This document shows positions 6,813-14,881 of a DNA stretch of 24,472 nucleotides, piece by piece. Source of the stretch: Candidatus Mesolinea sp. (GTDB lineage: Bacteria > Chloroflexota > Anaerolineae > Anaerolineales > Anaerolineaceae); assembly GCA_003499715.1 (NCBI GenBank), contig DNSH01000071.1, positions 1 through 24,472 of the forward strand. Reading direction: 5' to 3'. The position numbers were made by a program, and so were the translations under genes. Every line of letters starts with the position of its first letter. Positions within the stretch are counted from its first letter, which is position 1. Below the pieces are notes generated by a model. The model made no database searches. It was not told the DNA's origin and saw only the letters and a program-made list of their open reading frames with translations.

Positions 6813-8207
6813 TTACTGATTGAAAGCGTCGTAAGCTGAAGTTACATCACGCTGATAGTTTGCAGGGAGTCCTTCACGGCTTTGATTGACAACTGCCAAT
6901 ATTGCTTTGCCCGTGTTTTCAGTACACACTGCGCTACCAATCCAGCGAGTATTACTAGGACTAAAGCCGACTTGCTGGCTGAAGACAAGGACCGCAGCTC
7001 CACTCTTCGTAGTATTGGGAATGTCGGCGAACCCTTCACTTGGCTTCCAATCACAAGTGACATTAATATTGGTTCCATCTACTGAAGCGACGCTAAATGC
7101 GGTGAACGTCTTGGTAGTAGAGCCGTTCTTGCTCATGATCAGAGGCATCACCACTGTATCGGTTGCTGCATCAGGATTGAAACCTTCGTATAAGTTGGAA
7201 TTCTTCTTGGCAGGACGGGTCTGGTTTACTACACATGCGATTTTAGCAGAGCCGCTGACGGTAACGGTTGCACCACCAATCCATTTCGTTGTACCTAGAT
7301 AATCCAAAACCTTGACAGCAATTCCATTTTCGGGAACATTCTCGAAGACATCAGCTGGACGGGCAGGGAAGCCTTCAGATGGGGTATAGGACATTGTGAT
7401 GGTAGCAGCTCCAGGCCCCAGATTTTGGCAGCTCGTGCCGGTACGGTTGCCATTATTGTTTTCCATAATTAATGGCAGGATAGAAACAGAGCTTCCAGAG
7501 CCAAATGCGTTATAGACGCCATTGGTTGGAGAGGCAGGAACCGTTGCGTTGACATTGCTTGCTACACCAGCCAATGTGCCTGTTGAAGCGGTTACCTTGA
7601 TTGATCCTAACCAGGGGTTTGCGCCATTGTAGTCTGCCATGTTATAAGTAGCAGCAGCACCCGGTTCAAGTGATCCGGAAACATTAGGGATATCGGCATA
7701 GCCACCATCTGGTACCGGAACAAAATCGATAACGTAGTTAGCAGTAACATCACTCGTATTCTGGATGCTGAAAACTGAAACGTTATTTCGCTTATCAATC
7801 AGGGGGAAGAAGAGCGTTGTTCCTCCAGTAGCTATGCCGGTATAAGTGCCAAGAGCGCGGTTGGTTGCAGCGATTGTCAGGTTGCTGATGATAGCGATTT
7901 GTTTATCGGAACTCACGACAACCGATCCCCTAAAGCCAGCGTTTGGGTGAATGGGAAGGTAAGTGTTGGAAGATCCCGGTTGCACAGTATCAGCAACTGG
8001 ATTGGTGTAAGGGGAAGGTAGGGTTGCGAGGCTGCCATCAGGGTTGTAGTAAGTAATTGAAATATGAGCAACTTCCAATGGGTCGAGATTCTGAATCTGG
8101 ATAGAAGATTCATAAGCAGGTATGGTAGCTGCTTTAACTTCCGTTATGTGACCAAGAGACCCAAGGAGAAATACGACTAACAGCAAAATGGAAAAAATTT
8201 TTTTCAT
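6813..8207 (-). CDS. Secreted protein of four tandem beta-type repeats
   Basis: A 464-residue exported protein. Residues 1-26 form a Sec signal peptide (MKKIF, hydrophobic core, cleavage after VKA). The rest divides into four repeats of about 100-115 residues (about 28-130, 131-240, 241-352, 353-464). Repeats 2-4 open with a PLI block (FFPLI, ILPLI, VMPLI), and all contain S/T-x-Q/A-N-type strands, a Gly-Phe or Gly-Tyr turn (PSEGFPARP, PSEGFADIP, DGGYADIP), and a late W/F-x-G-S/G block (NPWLGSIKV, TKWIGGATV, TRWIGSAVC, AGFRGSVVV) followed by I-A/V-N. Repeats 3 and 4 each have two Cys (260/325 and 385/428), which could form disulfides. No enzyme motif or wall anchor is seen, so a surface or adhesive role is an inference. 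AGGAG (8220..8216) supports the ATG at 8207. Confidence 0.85.
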   Translation of the reverse strand: MKKIFSILLLVVFLLGSLGHITEVKAATIPAYESSIQIQNLDPLEVAHISITYYNPDGSLATLPSPYTNPVADTVQPGSSNTYLPIHPNAGFRGSVVVSSDKQIAIISNLTIAATNRALGTYTGIATGGTTLFFPLIDKRNNVSVFSIQNTSDVTANYVIDFVPVPDGGYADIPNVSGSLEPGAAATYNMADYNGANPWLGSIKVTASTGTLAGVASNVNATVPASPTNGVYNAFGSGSSVSILPLIMENNNGNRTGTSCQNLGPGAATITMSYTPSEGFPARPADVFENVPENGIAVKVLDYLGTTKWIGGATVTVSGSAKIACVVNQTRPAKKNSNLYEGFNPDAATDTVVMPLIMSKNGSTTKTFTAFSVASVDGTNINVTCDWKPSEGFADIPNTTKSGAAVLVFSQQVGFSPSNTRWIGSAVCTENTGKAILAVVNQSREGLPANYQRDVTSAYDAFNQ

Positions 8208-8239
8208 GATTTATGCTCCTTTTGAACTAAGTTACGATT

Positions 8240-8268
8240 ATTGTAGATTATTGCTAAACTGCAGGCAA
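8240..8268 (-). promoter_or_regulatory. Sigma-70-type promoter for the four-repeat protein
   Basis: TTGCCT (8268..8263, 4/6) and TACAAT (8245..8240, 5/6) are separated by 17 nt on the minus strand. The expected transcript start is about 8233, giving a leader of about 26 nt that contains the AGGAG ribosome site. This would let the repeat protein be made independently of the upstream glycan operon. Confidence 0.55.
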
Positions 8269-8292
8269 TAACACTTAATAACTAATTTAGAC

Positions 8293-8868
8293 TTAAGGGG
8301 TAATACTTGGGTAGTAAATAAAGTAATAAAGAATCCTGCCTGCACTGTTTGTTAACCAGACCTCATCCAATACCTCTGTGAGAATAGGTTTGTCAAGCCA
8401 TCGCTGCTCAGCTGGATAGCTTTCCAGATTAGCACCGTTGTATAAAATAAATGATTCACCTGGTTCGAGTACTAAATTGCTTGGAAAAATCTTTCTAACG
8501 TCTAATTTCGGAGAATAGATCATATAATTACTGATATCCTGGGTCTCAGAGCTGATATTCGTAAGATAGATACTTTCCACATCGTTTTCGTGGCGAACTT
8601 CGGACACAATGATGCTGGTAAGGCTCGGATCTGGTGTCATGGTAACAAATCCTGGAACCATATATGGCGGCACTTGAGTCTCTTGCTCAGCTGAGAAAGG
8701 GTATGTTGAGGACTCAAGAGAATAATCCGGGACTGGGTATGCAGTCTTCTCAAGTGAAGGCAATACAGCCGAAGGAGTACTTCCAGAATCTGGTGTCGAT
8801 TGTTGTGCACAACTTGAAAGAAGAGAAAGCAAAATAAATACTATTGCAAATCTACTGATGTTTTTCAT
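8293..8868 (-). CDS. Lipoprotein with a lamin-tail-like (LTD) domain
   Basis: A 191-residue protein. The lipobox LLSSC (Cys20) follows a hydrophobic signal, so it should be lipid-anchored on the outer face of the membrane. Residues about 21-85 are a Ser/Pro/Thr-rich spacer. Residues about 86-190 fit a lamin-tail domain: a start strand SIIVSEVRHENDVESIYLTN, then SSETQDISNYMIYS, then FPSNLVLEPGESFILYNG, and the end LTNSAGRILYYFIY. LTD domains are small Ig-like beta-sandwiches found in many secreted bacterial proteins and often act as binding modules. The gene begins inside the stop codon of the preceding methyltransferase gene (ATGA), so it is translated as part of the glycan operon, which is unusual for a structural lipoprotein. 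LTD is recognised by pattern only, with no alignment. Confidence 0.75.
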   Translation of the reverse strand: MKNISRFAIVFILLSLLSSCAQQSTPDSGSTPSAVLPSLEKTAYPVPDYSLESSTYPFSAEQETQVPPYMVPGFVTMTPDPSLTSIIVSEVRHENDVESIYLTNISSETQDISNYMIYSPKLDVRKIFPSNLVLEPGESFILYNGANLESYPAEQRWLDKPILTEVLDEVWLTNSAGRILYYFIYYPSITP

Positions 8869-9809
8869 AAAAGCTCCTTATCTTCATAGCGTGGTTTTTG
8901 ACATAAATATATACAGGATGCATTAATCCCAAGCCACCGAATAGGTCTGATTATTATCCCTGCAATGATCCGTCCAAATGGTTTATGCGTGACACTTATT
9001 ATAAACTCACTTACTTTAAGCCAACCAAGCTTTTTCATCCAATGCCCAAAGCTGACGAAAAAGGATGAATAATCACTGCCTGTTTGGATTATGTTTATCT
9101 CTGAAAGTCCCATTTCCTTCAACTTGTTTACAAGGACTGATTTGGGGAAACCGAATAAATGCTGAGGTGCCTCATATCCTATCCAATTTTCTTTAAACAT
9201 TAAAGCTTCTTTTCCTGAAGGGTCAGGAGACTTAATTACTAAAATTCCTCCTGGTTTAAGCAGTGTAAAACATATGTTAAGTACTTTGGCTGGGTTTGCC
9301 ATGTGTTCCAACACATCCCAGAGTGTGATTACGTCAAAATAATCATGTTCAAGGTTGGCAGCTTCCAATTCATCTTCAATGATAATTAACCCCTTAGCCC
9401 TGGCTACGGCAGCAGCTTCGGGAACGATCTCCAATCCTATAACACTCCAATCGGTCATGACCTGGAATTTATAAAGAAAGTCCCCTGTCGCACAACCCAC
9501 ATCCAAAAGTGTGCCTTTTTGCACCATTGCGTTCCTTAAAATTAATTTCACCCGGTTTCGTAATCCATATCCACGGAGAAACTCAGTAATTTTTGAATCT
9601 TTATGGAGATACGCATGATACTCTTTTGGATAATGGGTAGATAATTCCTCCCAATTTGGTTGGGGGTCAATGAATAACAGGCCGCAATGATCGCACTTCA
9701 CTAAGTTCCATGAACCAGGGAGTCCTAGTCTGAGATCTGTAAGCGTGAGAAAATGAGTTGCTTGCTGACAACCACAAAAGTTACAAGGATTTGTCAACCA
9801 AACGCTCAT
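8865..9809 (-). CDS. SAM-dependent methyltransferase with N-terminal zinc-ribbon-like segment
   Basis: From the ATG at 9809 the product has 314 residues. That ATG overlaps the TGA of the AsnB-like gene (ATGA), which is the reason for choosing it over a start at 9878. The N-terminus carries two Cys pairs, Cys9-x-x-Cys12 and Cys39-x-x-Cys42 (NPCNFCG and KCDHCGLLF), a metal-binding layout common in Methyltransf_13/23-type sugar or lipid methyltransferases. Motif I is TLLDVGCATGDF (100-111), the acidic strand-2 residue follows in VIGLEIVP, and a later VITLWDVLEHM matches the usual motif around strand 4. The Cys pairs suggest a close relation to enzymes that methylate nucleotide-linked or glycan sugars, but the substrate is unknown. 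It is followed by the lipoprotein gene with an ATGA overlap. Confidence 0.87.
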   Translation of the reverse strand: MSVWLTNPCNFCGCQQATHFLTLTDLRLGLPGSWNLVKCDHCGLLFIDPQPNWEELSTHYPKEYHAYLHKDSKITEFLRGYGLRNRVKLILRNAMVQKGTLLDVGCATGDFLYKFQVMTDWSVIGLEIVPEAAAVARAKGLIIIEDELEAANLEHDYFDVITLWDVLEHMANPAKVLNICFTLLKPGGILVIKSPDPSGKEALMFKENWIGYEAPQHLFGFPKSVLVNKLKEMGLSEINIIQTGSDYSSFFVSFGHWMKKLGWLKVSEFIISVTHKPFGRIIAGIIIRPIRWLGINASCIYLCQKPRYEDKELL

Positions 9810-11599
9810 TTTGAAACTTCTTGCATCCACTTGAGAAAGATGAATATCAACCAGAGTTCCCACTGCCAATCTCTCCATCCTGTGGATTGATCGGATAACA
9901 TTTTTTCAATCTCCTCAGTGTTAAACCAGATATTATTCTTCAATAGGTCCATGAATTCAGCCTTAAAAACACCCATAAGCCAGCGCCCTATAGGTGGGGA
10001 GAAAGTTGCTTTCTTTCGATTCGTACATTCTTTTGGGAGTATTTTTGAAGCAGCAGACCTTAGAACGAGCTTGGGCTCATTACGGGAAAATTTATATACT
10101 GTCGGAAGACCCAAAGAGAATTCCACCAATTCAGGAGTCATAAAAGGCATGTGATATTTGATTCCGGACGCATATTGTAAGGTAACAATTTTTTGGGTTG
10201 CATGCGTGGGCATAGTACCCTTGATACTTACATAAGTTGATTTGAAAAAGTCATCATAATCAATGGGCACCTCATCCCTGATTCCGAGTAGGATTTGGTC
10301 AGCAAGGCGCCCATCAGGGTTCAAAGTAGGAGCTATTAACCGCTCTACCGCTTCTTGGGTCATGAACCTAGACCAATAAACCTTTTGTTCATATTCTGGC
10401 AGCTCAACACCATAGCTAAACTTTTGCATTTTTCGCACTTGATCTGTGAAAGCTGATTTTCTCGAGGAGGGCAACAGGTTTAGCGCTGGGCGAATTACAT
10501 TGGTACGCAGGAACTTAGGTATTTTAAGATATTGCCTTGCATATCTTTCAGCGCTGAATTTTTGCATGCCACCAAATATGTTATCAGCCCCCGTCCCATC
10601 GATGATTGAAGATACCTTTTCTTGGGCAGACAGGGTCATTAACAATTGTGGCAGAATCGTTGCGTCCCCCAGAGGTTCAGGAAGGCTTTTCATCGCAAGA
10701 TCAAGAATTTGTGAAATGTCCTGATCAGAAAATTTGTAGACATCTATCGGAAGACCCATCAGTCGCGCGTTTTCTAAAGCAGCTTGCGTCTCATCGTATC
10801 TTGTTGGAGGATCATAGCCAACTGTGAATGCATGAGTTTTTATACCTGCTTCTAGCATTAATTTAGCGATTAAAGCAGAATCCACACCGCTGCTCAATGA
10901 AAGTCCGAGAGGTTCTTGGTTCTTAGATGCGATGCTAAGTAAGCTACTTTCGAGTAGGCGGCACAATTCAATTTGCGCGTCTTCAAATGAACCCTGAAAT
11001 GGGATAGTGCGATCCAGGATAGGCCAATATCCTTCGCTCTTTTTGCTGTCTTTTGTAAAGGTCAAGAGTTCTGATGGCTTGAGCACTGAAATACCCTGAA
11101 ATACTGTGTATGGTGCCGGTATACCCTTTAGTGAGAATAAGATGGACAACCCTTCGGATGAAACAATGAGGTTACCTAGCTTCCTGGCGACAAGATGGGC
11201 ATGTGATGAGATGACAATTCTTCCTTGTCCATTTCCGTAGTAAACCTTCATCATCCCAATGGGATCTGTGGCGAAAAACAGCTGTCTTTTTTTATCGTTC
11301 CAAACTAGAATTCCAAAATCACCCTCAAGTTTTACCAGGTATGATCGCAGATTACCACCCTGCGATAATTCTACAGCCATTTCGTAAGCCAAATCCCGAT
11401 CAACTTCTTGTTGCGACTTGTGTCGGGCTGATCCCCATAGAAAGACCGTCCAATCTGATACTCTCTGTATGTTCACCAATGGAGATGAAGACTTCCAATA
11501 TAAATTAGCTCCTGGGAGCGCCATCGAATCACACCCTGGAACAGTGAAATCCTCATTGAGGGCATTTTCGAAGTTAAACTCTGCTAGAAAGAAATCCAT
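9806..11599 (-). CDS. Asparagine-synthetase-like enzyme lacking the N-terminal nucleophile Cys
   Basis: About 597 residues with the asparagine synthetase B plan. An N-terminal class II glutamine-amidotransferase fold is visible in LEGDFGILVWNDKKRQLFFA, then TDPIGMMKVYY. A synthetase domain carries the ATP pyrophosphatase loop LSLSSGVDSALIA (SSGVDS at about 236-241), and further conserved blocks include YDETQAA and IIDGTGADNIFGG. Family enzymes begin Met-Cys-Gly-Ile, because Cys becomes the nucleophile that takes ammonia from glutamine. Here the product begins MDFFLAEFNF, with Asp in place of Cys and no other Cys before about residue 23. It may use free ammonia, or transfer another amine, as do lasso-peptide cyclases and beta-lactam synthetase. 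In a glycan operon, amidation of a sugar acid is a possible role. An ATG at 11617 is an alternative; both overlap the upstream glycosyltransferase gene. Confidence 0.88.
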   Translation of the reverse strand: MDFFLAEFNFENALNEDFTVPGCDSMALPGANLYWKSSSPLVNIQRVSDWTVFLWGSARHKSQQEVDRDLAYEMAVELSQGGNLRSYLVKLEGDFGILVWNDKKRQLFFATDPIGMMKVYYGNGQGRIVISSHAHLVARKLGNLIVSSEGLSILFSLKGIPAPYTVFQGISVLKPSELLTFTKDSKKSEGYWPILDRTIPFQGSFEDAQIELCRLLESSLLSIASKNQEPLGLSLSSGVDSALIAKLMLEAGIKTHAFTVGYDPPTRYDETQAALENARLMGLPIDVYKFSDQDISQILDLAMKSLPEPLGDATILPQLLMTLSAQEKVSSIIDGTGADNIFGGMQKFSAERYARQYLKIPKFLRTNVIRPALNLLPSSRKSAFTDQVRKMQKFSYGVELPEYEQKVYWSRFMTQEAVERLIAPTLNPDGRLADQILLGIRDEVPIDYDDFFKSTYVSIKGTMPTHATQKIVTLQYASGIKYHMPFMTPELVEFSLGLPTVYKFSRNEPKLVLRSAASKILPKECTNRKKATFSPPIGRWLMGVFKAEFMDLLKNNIWFNTEEIEKMLSDQSTGWRDWQWELWLIFIFLKWMQEVSK

Positions 11600-12528
11600 T
11601 TCTGCTGCCAATTCCATTCTGTATCAGTGAGAGGCGGAACAGGTTGCTTTATACCATCCCGAGTGCCTTTAACATACGGACTGATCTGTGATTTCTTGCC
11701 AGTAACCAGGTATATAAAGACCGTCCTCATTGATCCGAGCAAGAGGGCTAAAAACGTCAATGCTGGATGAGGTCCGTGGCGGTAGCGGCGATAAAACCAA
11801 AAACGGTTACGTGCTCTCAGGTAAACCATTTTGCTAGGAACCAATTTAGAGCTCAGCGATGCTTTGTGACGGATAACAGTTGAACCAACGCGAACATTCT
11901 TCCAACCTTTATCCCGCATTCGCCGGCAAAGGTCCGCATCTTCGTAGTACATAAAAAAAGAAGTGTCGAATAAACCAACCTGCTTCAGGCTCTGCGTGCG
12001 AATTAACCATGCGCAACCGAAAAGATAGTCAAATTCCATTGTTTTTGAATACACCGGTCGATCATAAGCTTTCCTTCCGATCCGTACCGGTAATGGAAGC
12101 CAGGAGTAAATTCGATCGCCCAAGCTGAAGATTCTTTCCGGATGATCATGATAGATGATCTTCGGTGCGGCAATTGCAATTTGCCCATCAGATTGCATAA
12201 TCTTTACTAACTTGCCTAGGGTTTCCGACGGGACTAAGGTGTCATTGTTGAGTATTAGGAAGAAATCTGGGTCGAGTACAGACCCTGCCCGTATCCCATC
12301 GTTGAGCGCAGCAGCATAACCGCCGTTCTCATTTCTCTCGATGAGTTGAGTTTGCGGAAACTGGTTTTCAACGCAGGCAACAGAATCGTCCGTTGAGTTG
12401 TTATCGACTACGATTACATGCATACGTGGATAGTCAGTCTCATACAAAGATTCGAGGCATTCGAGCAAGTCTTTGCGCAAATTCCAGTTGGCGATCACAA
12501 CCACAACGAGAGGCATCCCCTTATCCAT
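11584..12528 (-). CDS. Glycosyltransferase family 2 (rhamnosyltransferase-like)
   Basis: About 314 residues from the ATG at 12528. The GT-A fold begins PLVVVVIANWN, with the nucleotide-binding acid in VIVVDNNSTDDS and the metal site in FFLILNNDTLV (an N-N-D variant of D-x-D). The acceptor and catalytic region is GCAWLIRTQSLKQVGLFD followed by FFMYYEDADLCRRM, where ED-D is the usual GT2 signature for rhamnosyltransferase-type (WbbL-like) enzymes. The C-terminal segment (about 245-285) is amphipathic to hydrophobic and may touch the membrane. It should add a sugar to a lipid-linked glycan on the cytoplasmic face. A TTG at 12564 and an ATG at 12516 are other starts. It is the first gene of the coupled set that runs to the lipoprotein, and it is divergent from the GT4-like gene at 12597. 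Confidence 0.9.
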   Translation of the reverse strand: MDKGMPLVVVVIANWNLRKDLLECLESLYETDYPRMHVIVVDNNSTDDSVACVENQFPQTQLIERNENGGYAAALNDGIRAGSVLDPDFFLILNNDTLVPSETLGKLVKIMQSDGQIAIAAPKIIYHDHPERIFSLGDRIYSWLPLPVRIGRKAYDRPVYSKTMEFDYLFGCAWLIRTQSLKQVGLFDTSFFMYYEDADLCRRMRDKGWKNVRVGSTVIRHKASLSSKLVPSKMVYLRARNRFWFYRRYRHGPHPALTFLALLLGSMRTVFIYLVTGKKSQISPYVKGTRDGIKQPVPPLTDTEWNWQQKWISF

Positions 12529-12535
12529 GTTAAAG

Positions 12536-12564
12536 ATTATAATCTCAGACGAATATACTACCAA
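12536..12564 (-). promoter_or_regulatory. Sigma-70-type promoter in the divergent gap, minus strand
   Basis: TTGGTA (12564..12559, 4/6) and a perfect TATAAT (12541..12536) are 17 nt apart. The expected transcript start is about 12529, immediately at the ATG at 12528, so the transcript would be leaderless or nearly so. A weak plus-strand promoter (TTAAAG, 18 nt, TATACT at 12554-12559) overlaps it in the same 68-bp divergent gap. Confidence 0.5.
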
Positions 12565-12596
12565 ATCTCAATGGAAATGGGTAAGTGAGTAAGTTG

Positions 12597-13691
12597 ATGC
12601 TAAGGTCAATATTCATATCTGGTAGAGAAGTAAACTACCCTCGAAATGAACTGATGATATCTGCGATTCAGAATATCAGCCAGGCTACTATCTTTGGTTC
12701 CCACAATGCAAAAATATACAAGGGCGGAATTCTTGCGATTCTCTGGCAAAGCTTCATTGGATTCCTGCAATTGATTCCGAGGATGATCAGAAAAGATTTT
12801 GATTTTGTTTTCGTGGGTTTCTTTGGGCAACTGCTCACACGGATGATCGCCCTATTTGTCAAAAAGCCGATCGTTTTGGACATGTTTGTGTCAGCTTTTG
12901 ATACCCTGGTTGAGGATCGTAATATCACAGATAATAACTCGTTGCTTTCCAGATATTTGTTCACCCTGGACAAGCAGAGTGGAAAACGAGCCACCCTAAT
13001 TTTTGTAGATACACATGCCCAGGCTGAATACTATCATGATACATTTGGTATCTCGGTCGATAAGATGAAGAGAGTGTTTGTTGGTTGCGATGAGGTTTTA
13101 TTTCACCCTCTGCCTGAAAAACCAGAGAGTTGCACTGTGCTTTATTATTGTTCATACTTACCTTTACACGGCGTGGATGTGGTAGTAGAGGCAGCTGAAC
13201 TTCTCCAGGCTGACACTTCGATCAGGTTCAAGATAATTGGCAGGGGAATTGAGTTTGGAAAAATTCAGAAATTAATTCAGGAAAGGCAAATTAGTAATAT
13301 CGAACTAGCTGCGCCTGTTCCTGTAGAACAACTTCCATTTGAAATCCAAAATTCAATTATTTGCCTAGGGGGGCATTTTGGAGCCAGCAGTAAAGCCTGC
13401 AGGGTCATCCCAGGCAAGGTTTTCCAGATGATCGCTATGGGGAAACCAGTAATTGTCGGGGATAATGCCGCAAATCGTGAACTATTGACCCATGAGGTCG
13501 ATTCCTGGTTCTGTGAAATGAATAATCCAGAAGCGCTCGCGAATGCGGTAAGCGTGCTTTATCATAACAAGGCACTGAGAAACCAGATAGCAGGGGGAGC
13601 GCTGAAAACATACCAAAGGGAAGCAAAGAGCCAATTATTGAAATCAATCGTCCAGAATAGCATTATTGATGCATTGGATTTTTACGAATAG
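12597..13691 (+). CDS. Glycosyltransferase, GT4-like
   Basis: About 364 residues from the ATG at 12597; a GTG at 12585 would add four. The GT-B fold is recognised from its C-terminal half: SCTVLYYCSYLPLHGVDVV (the start of the nucleotide-sugar domain), FKIIGRGIEFGKIQKLI, VPVEQLPFEIQNSIICLGG, and then IPGKVFQMIAMGKPVIVGDN. In this subgroup the P-x-K-x-x-x-x-x-A-x-G-K-P-V-I form replaces the usual E-x7-E motif. It should transfer a sugar from a nucleotide donor to a lipid or glycan acceptor. It is the only plus-strand gene between 4968 and the right edge, and it ends 4 bases from the next, convergent gene. Its position inside the minus-strand locus suggests an insertion or local inversion. No ribosome site is clear. 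Confidence 0.85.
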   Translation: MLRSIFISGREVNYPRNELMISAIQNISQATIFGSHNAKIYKGGILAILWQSFIGFLQLIPRMIRKDFDFVFVGFFGQLLTRMIALFVKKPIVLDMFVSAFDTLVEDRNITDNNSLLSRYLFTLDKQSGKRATLIFVDTHAQAEYYHDTFGISVDKMKRVFVGCDEVLFHPLPEKPESCTVLYYCSYLPLHGVDVVVEAAELLQADTSIRFKIIGRGIEFGKIQKLIQERQISNIELAAPVPVEQLPFEIQNSIICLGGHFGASSKACRVIPGKVFQMIAMGKPVIVGDNAANRELLTHEVDSWFCEMNNPEALANAVSVLYHNKALRNQIAGGALKTYQREAKSQLLKSIVQNSIIDALDFYE

Positions 13692-13695
13692 GTTA

Positions 13696-14859
13696 TTAAT
13701 TCTCAAGGATTTCCTGATACAAGCTCCGTGTGCATTCCATCATCTTATCCACACTAAAATTGTTTAGCGTAGAAAATGCACTCTGGATAAATCTTTCGCG
13801 CAATTGCGCATCTGACAACAACTGATTAATCGCGTCTGTGATGGAGGATGGGGATTCAACAGGAACGAGCAGCCCATTGGTGCCGTCATGGATGATCTCA
13901 GGAATTCCTCCAACATTTGTTCCAATGACAGGTACACCTGCAGCCATAGCTTCTAAAAAGGTTACTCCAAACGCCTCAGTTAGAGAGGGCATTACGAAAA
14001 CTGACGCTCGTTGATAGTAACTTAATAAACTCTCTTGGGATTGCCAACCCGCGAATTCGAAATTGCGATCAACATTGAGATCATAGCAAAGTCTCTTCAA
14101 GCGGTCTGTTGATTTATCTTCACCGATGATGATGAATCTAGCCTGAGGATGCTGCTTAATCACTCCAGGCGCAGCCTTGATTAAATCAGGTACACCTTTC
14201 CGATACATGTTGCTTCCAACAAATAGAATAATCGGATGATCTAAATCAGGAGGTGATACTTTTCGTCTATTATCTATTTCGTGGTACCTCTCAATATCAA
14301 CGCTTTTATAGCAGAGACGGACTTTAGGGGCTGTTTTGGGATAGGTTTTAATAATTGTGTTTGCAGTATATTGACTATTAGCAACCAAGAGCTTTAAGCG
14401 ATGCAGCTTGCGAGATTCGAGATAATGAACAGCGCTGTAATACAGCCAACGTAACAACCAATCAGGATAATTCCTCTTATATTCAAGTGGCGTCTTGAGT
14501 TCGGCAGAATAGGTGTCATTGACATGGCCGATCATTGAGGCATGCGGCGTACAGAAAAAGGATTCGCGAGCATCTGTAAAATGGACAAGGTCAAATCTAG
14601 ATTGTGATTCCAATCTCTGTAAAGCAGTGTTAAATGAGAAGCTCAGTGATATCCACCTTGCTTGGTTTTGATTGAACCGAGGTTTTTTAACAGTTGTGAT
14701 ACTCAGCTGAGGAGAGATGAGTTGGGGAGCCTGATCCTCAGGTAGTACTAAAGTTACCTTATGCCCATCATTCAGTAAAGCATTAGTAAGGTTATTTGCA
14801 TGCAACCCAACGCCGCTAAAAATATTTTTATACTGTTGGGTTACAACACAAATATTCAC
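13696..14859 (-). CDS. Glycosyltransferase family 4
   Basis: A 387-residue GT-B enzyme. The N-terminal domain begins MNICVVTQQY with FSGVGLHANNL, the typical Gly-rich acceptor-side loop. The donor-binding domain starts at HPIILFVGSNMYRKGVPDLI (Lys221) and has the retaining E-x7-E motif in SLTEAFGVTFLEAMAAGVPV (Glu295, Glu303), followed by GTNVGGIPEII. It is a retaining sugar transferase, probably cytoplasmic. The start is a GTG at 14859 with GGAG 7 bases upstream. It begins 22 bases after the GT-C-like gene and probably shares its transcript. The closest function is that of the exopolysaccharide or lipid-linked oligosaccharide mannosyl or glucosyl transferases, but the donor cannot be told. 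Confidence 0.93.
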   Translation of the reverse strand: MNICVVTQQYKNIFSGVGLHANNLTNALLNDGHKVTLVLPEDQAPQLISPQLSITTVKKPRFNQNQARWISLSFSFNTALQRLESQSRFDLVHFTDARESFFCTPHASMIGHVNDTYSAELKTPLEYKRNYPDWLLRWLYYSAVHYLESRKLHRLKLLVANSQYTANTIIKTYPKTAPKVRLCYKSVDIERYHEIDNRRKVSPPDLDHPIILFVGSNMYRKGVPDLIKAAPGVIKQHPQARFIIIGEDKSTDRLKRLCYDLNVDRNFEFAGWQSQESLLSYYQRASVFVMPSLTEAFGVTFLEAMAAGVPVIGTNVGGIPEIIHDGTNGLLVPVESPSSITDAINQLLSDAQLRERFIQSAFSTLNNFSVDKMMECTRSLYQEILEN

Positions 14860-14881
14860 AAACTACTCCGAAGGTATGCCA

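Noticed and set aside
7000..7302. Plus-strand open frames across the four-repeat protein gene
   Set aside because: They are shadows of a well-supported gene with a signal peptide, repeats, promoter, ribosome site and terminator.
9810..9878. Upstream start of the zinc-ribbon methyltransferase
   Set aside because: It overlaps the AsnB-like gene by over 70 bases; the ATGA start at 9809 matches the coupling style of the neighbours.
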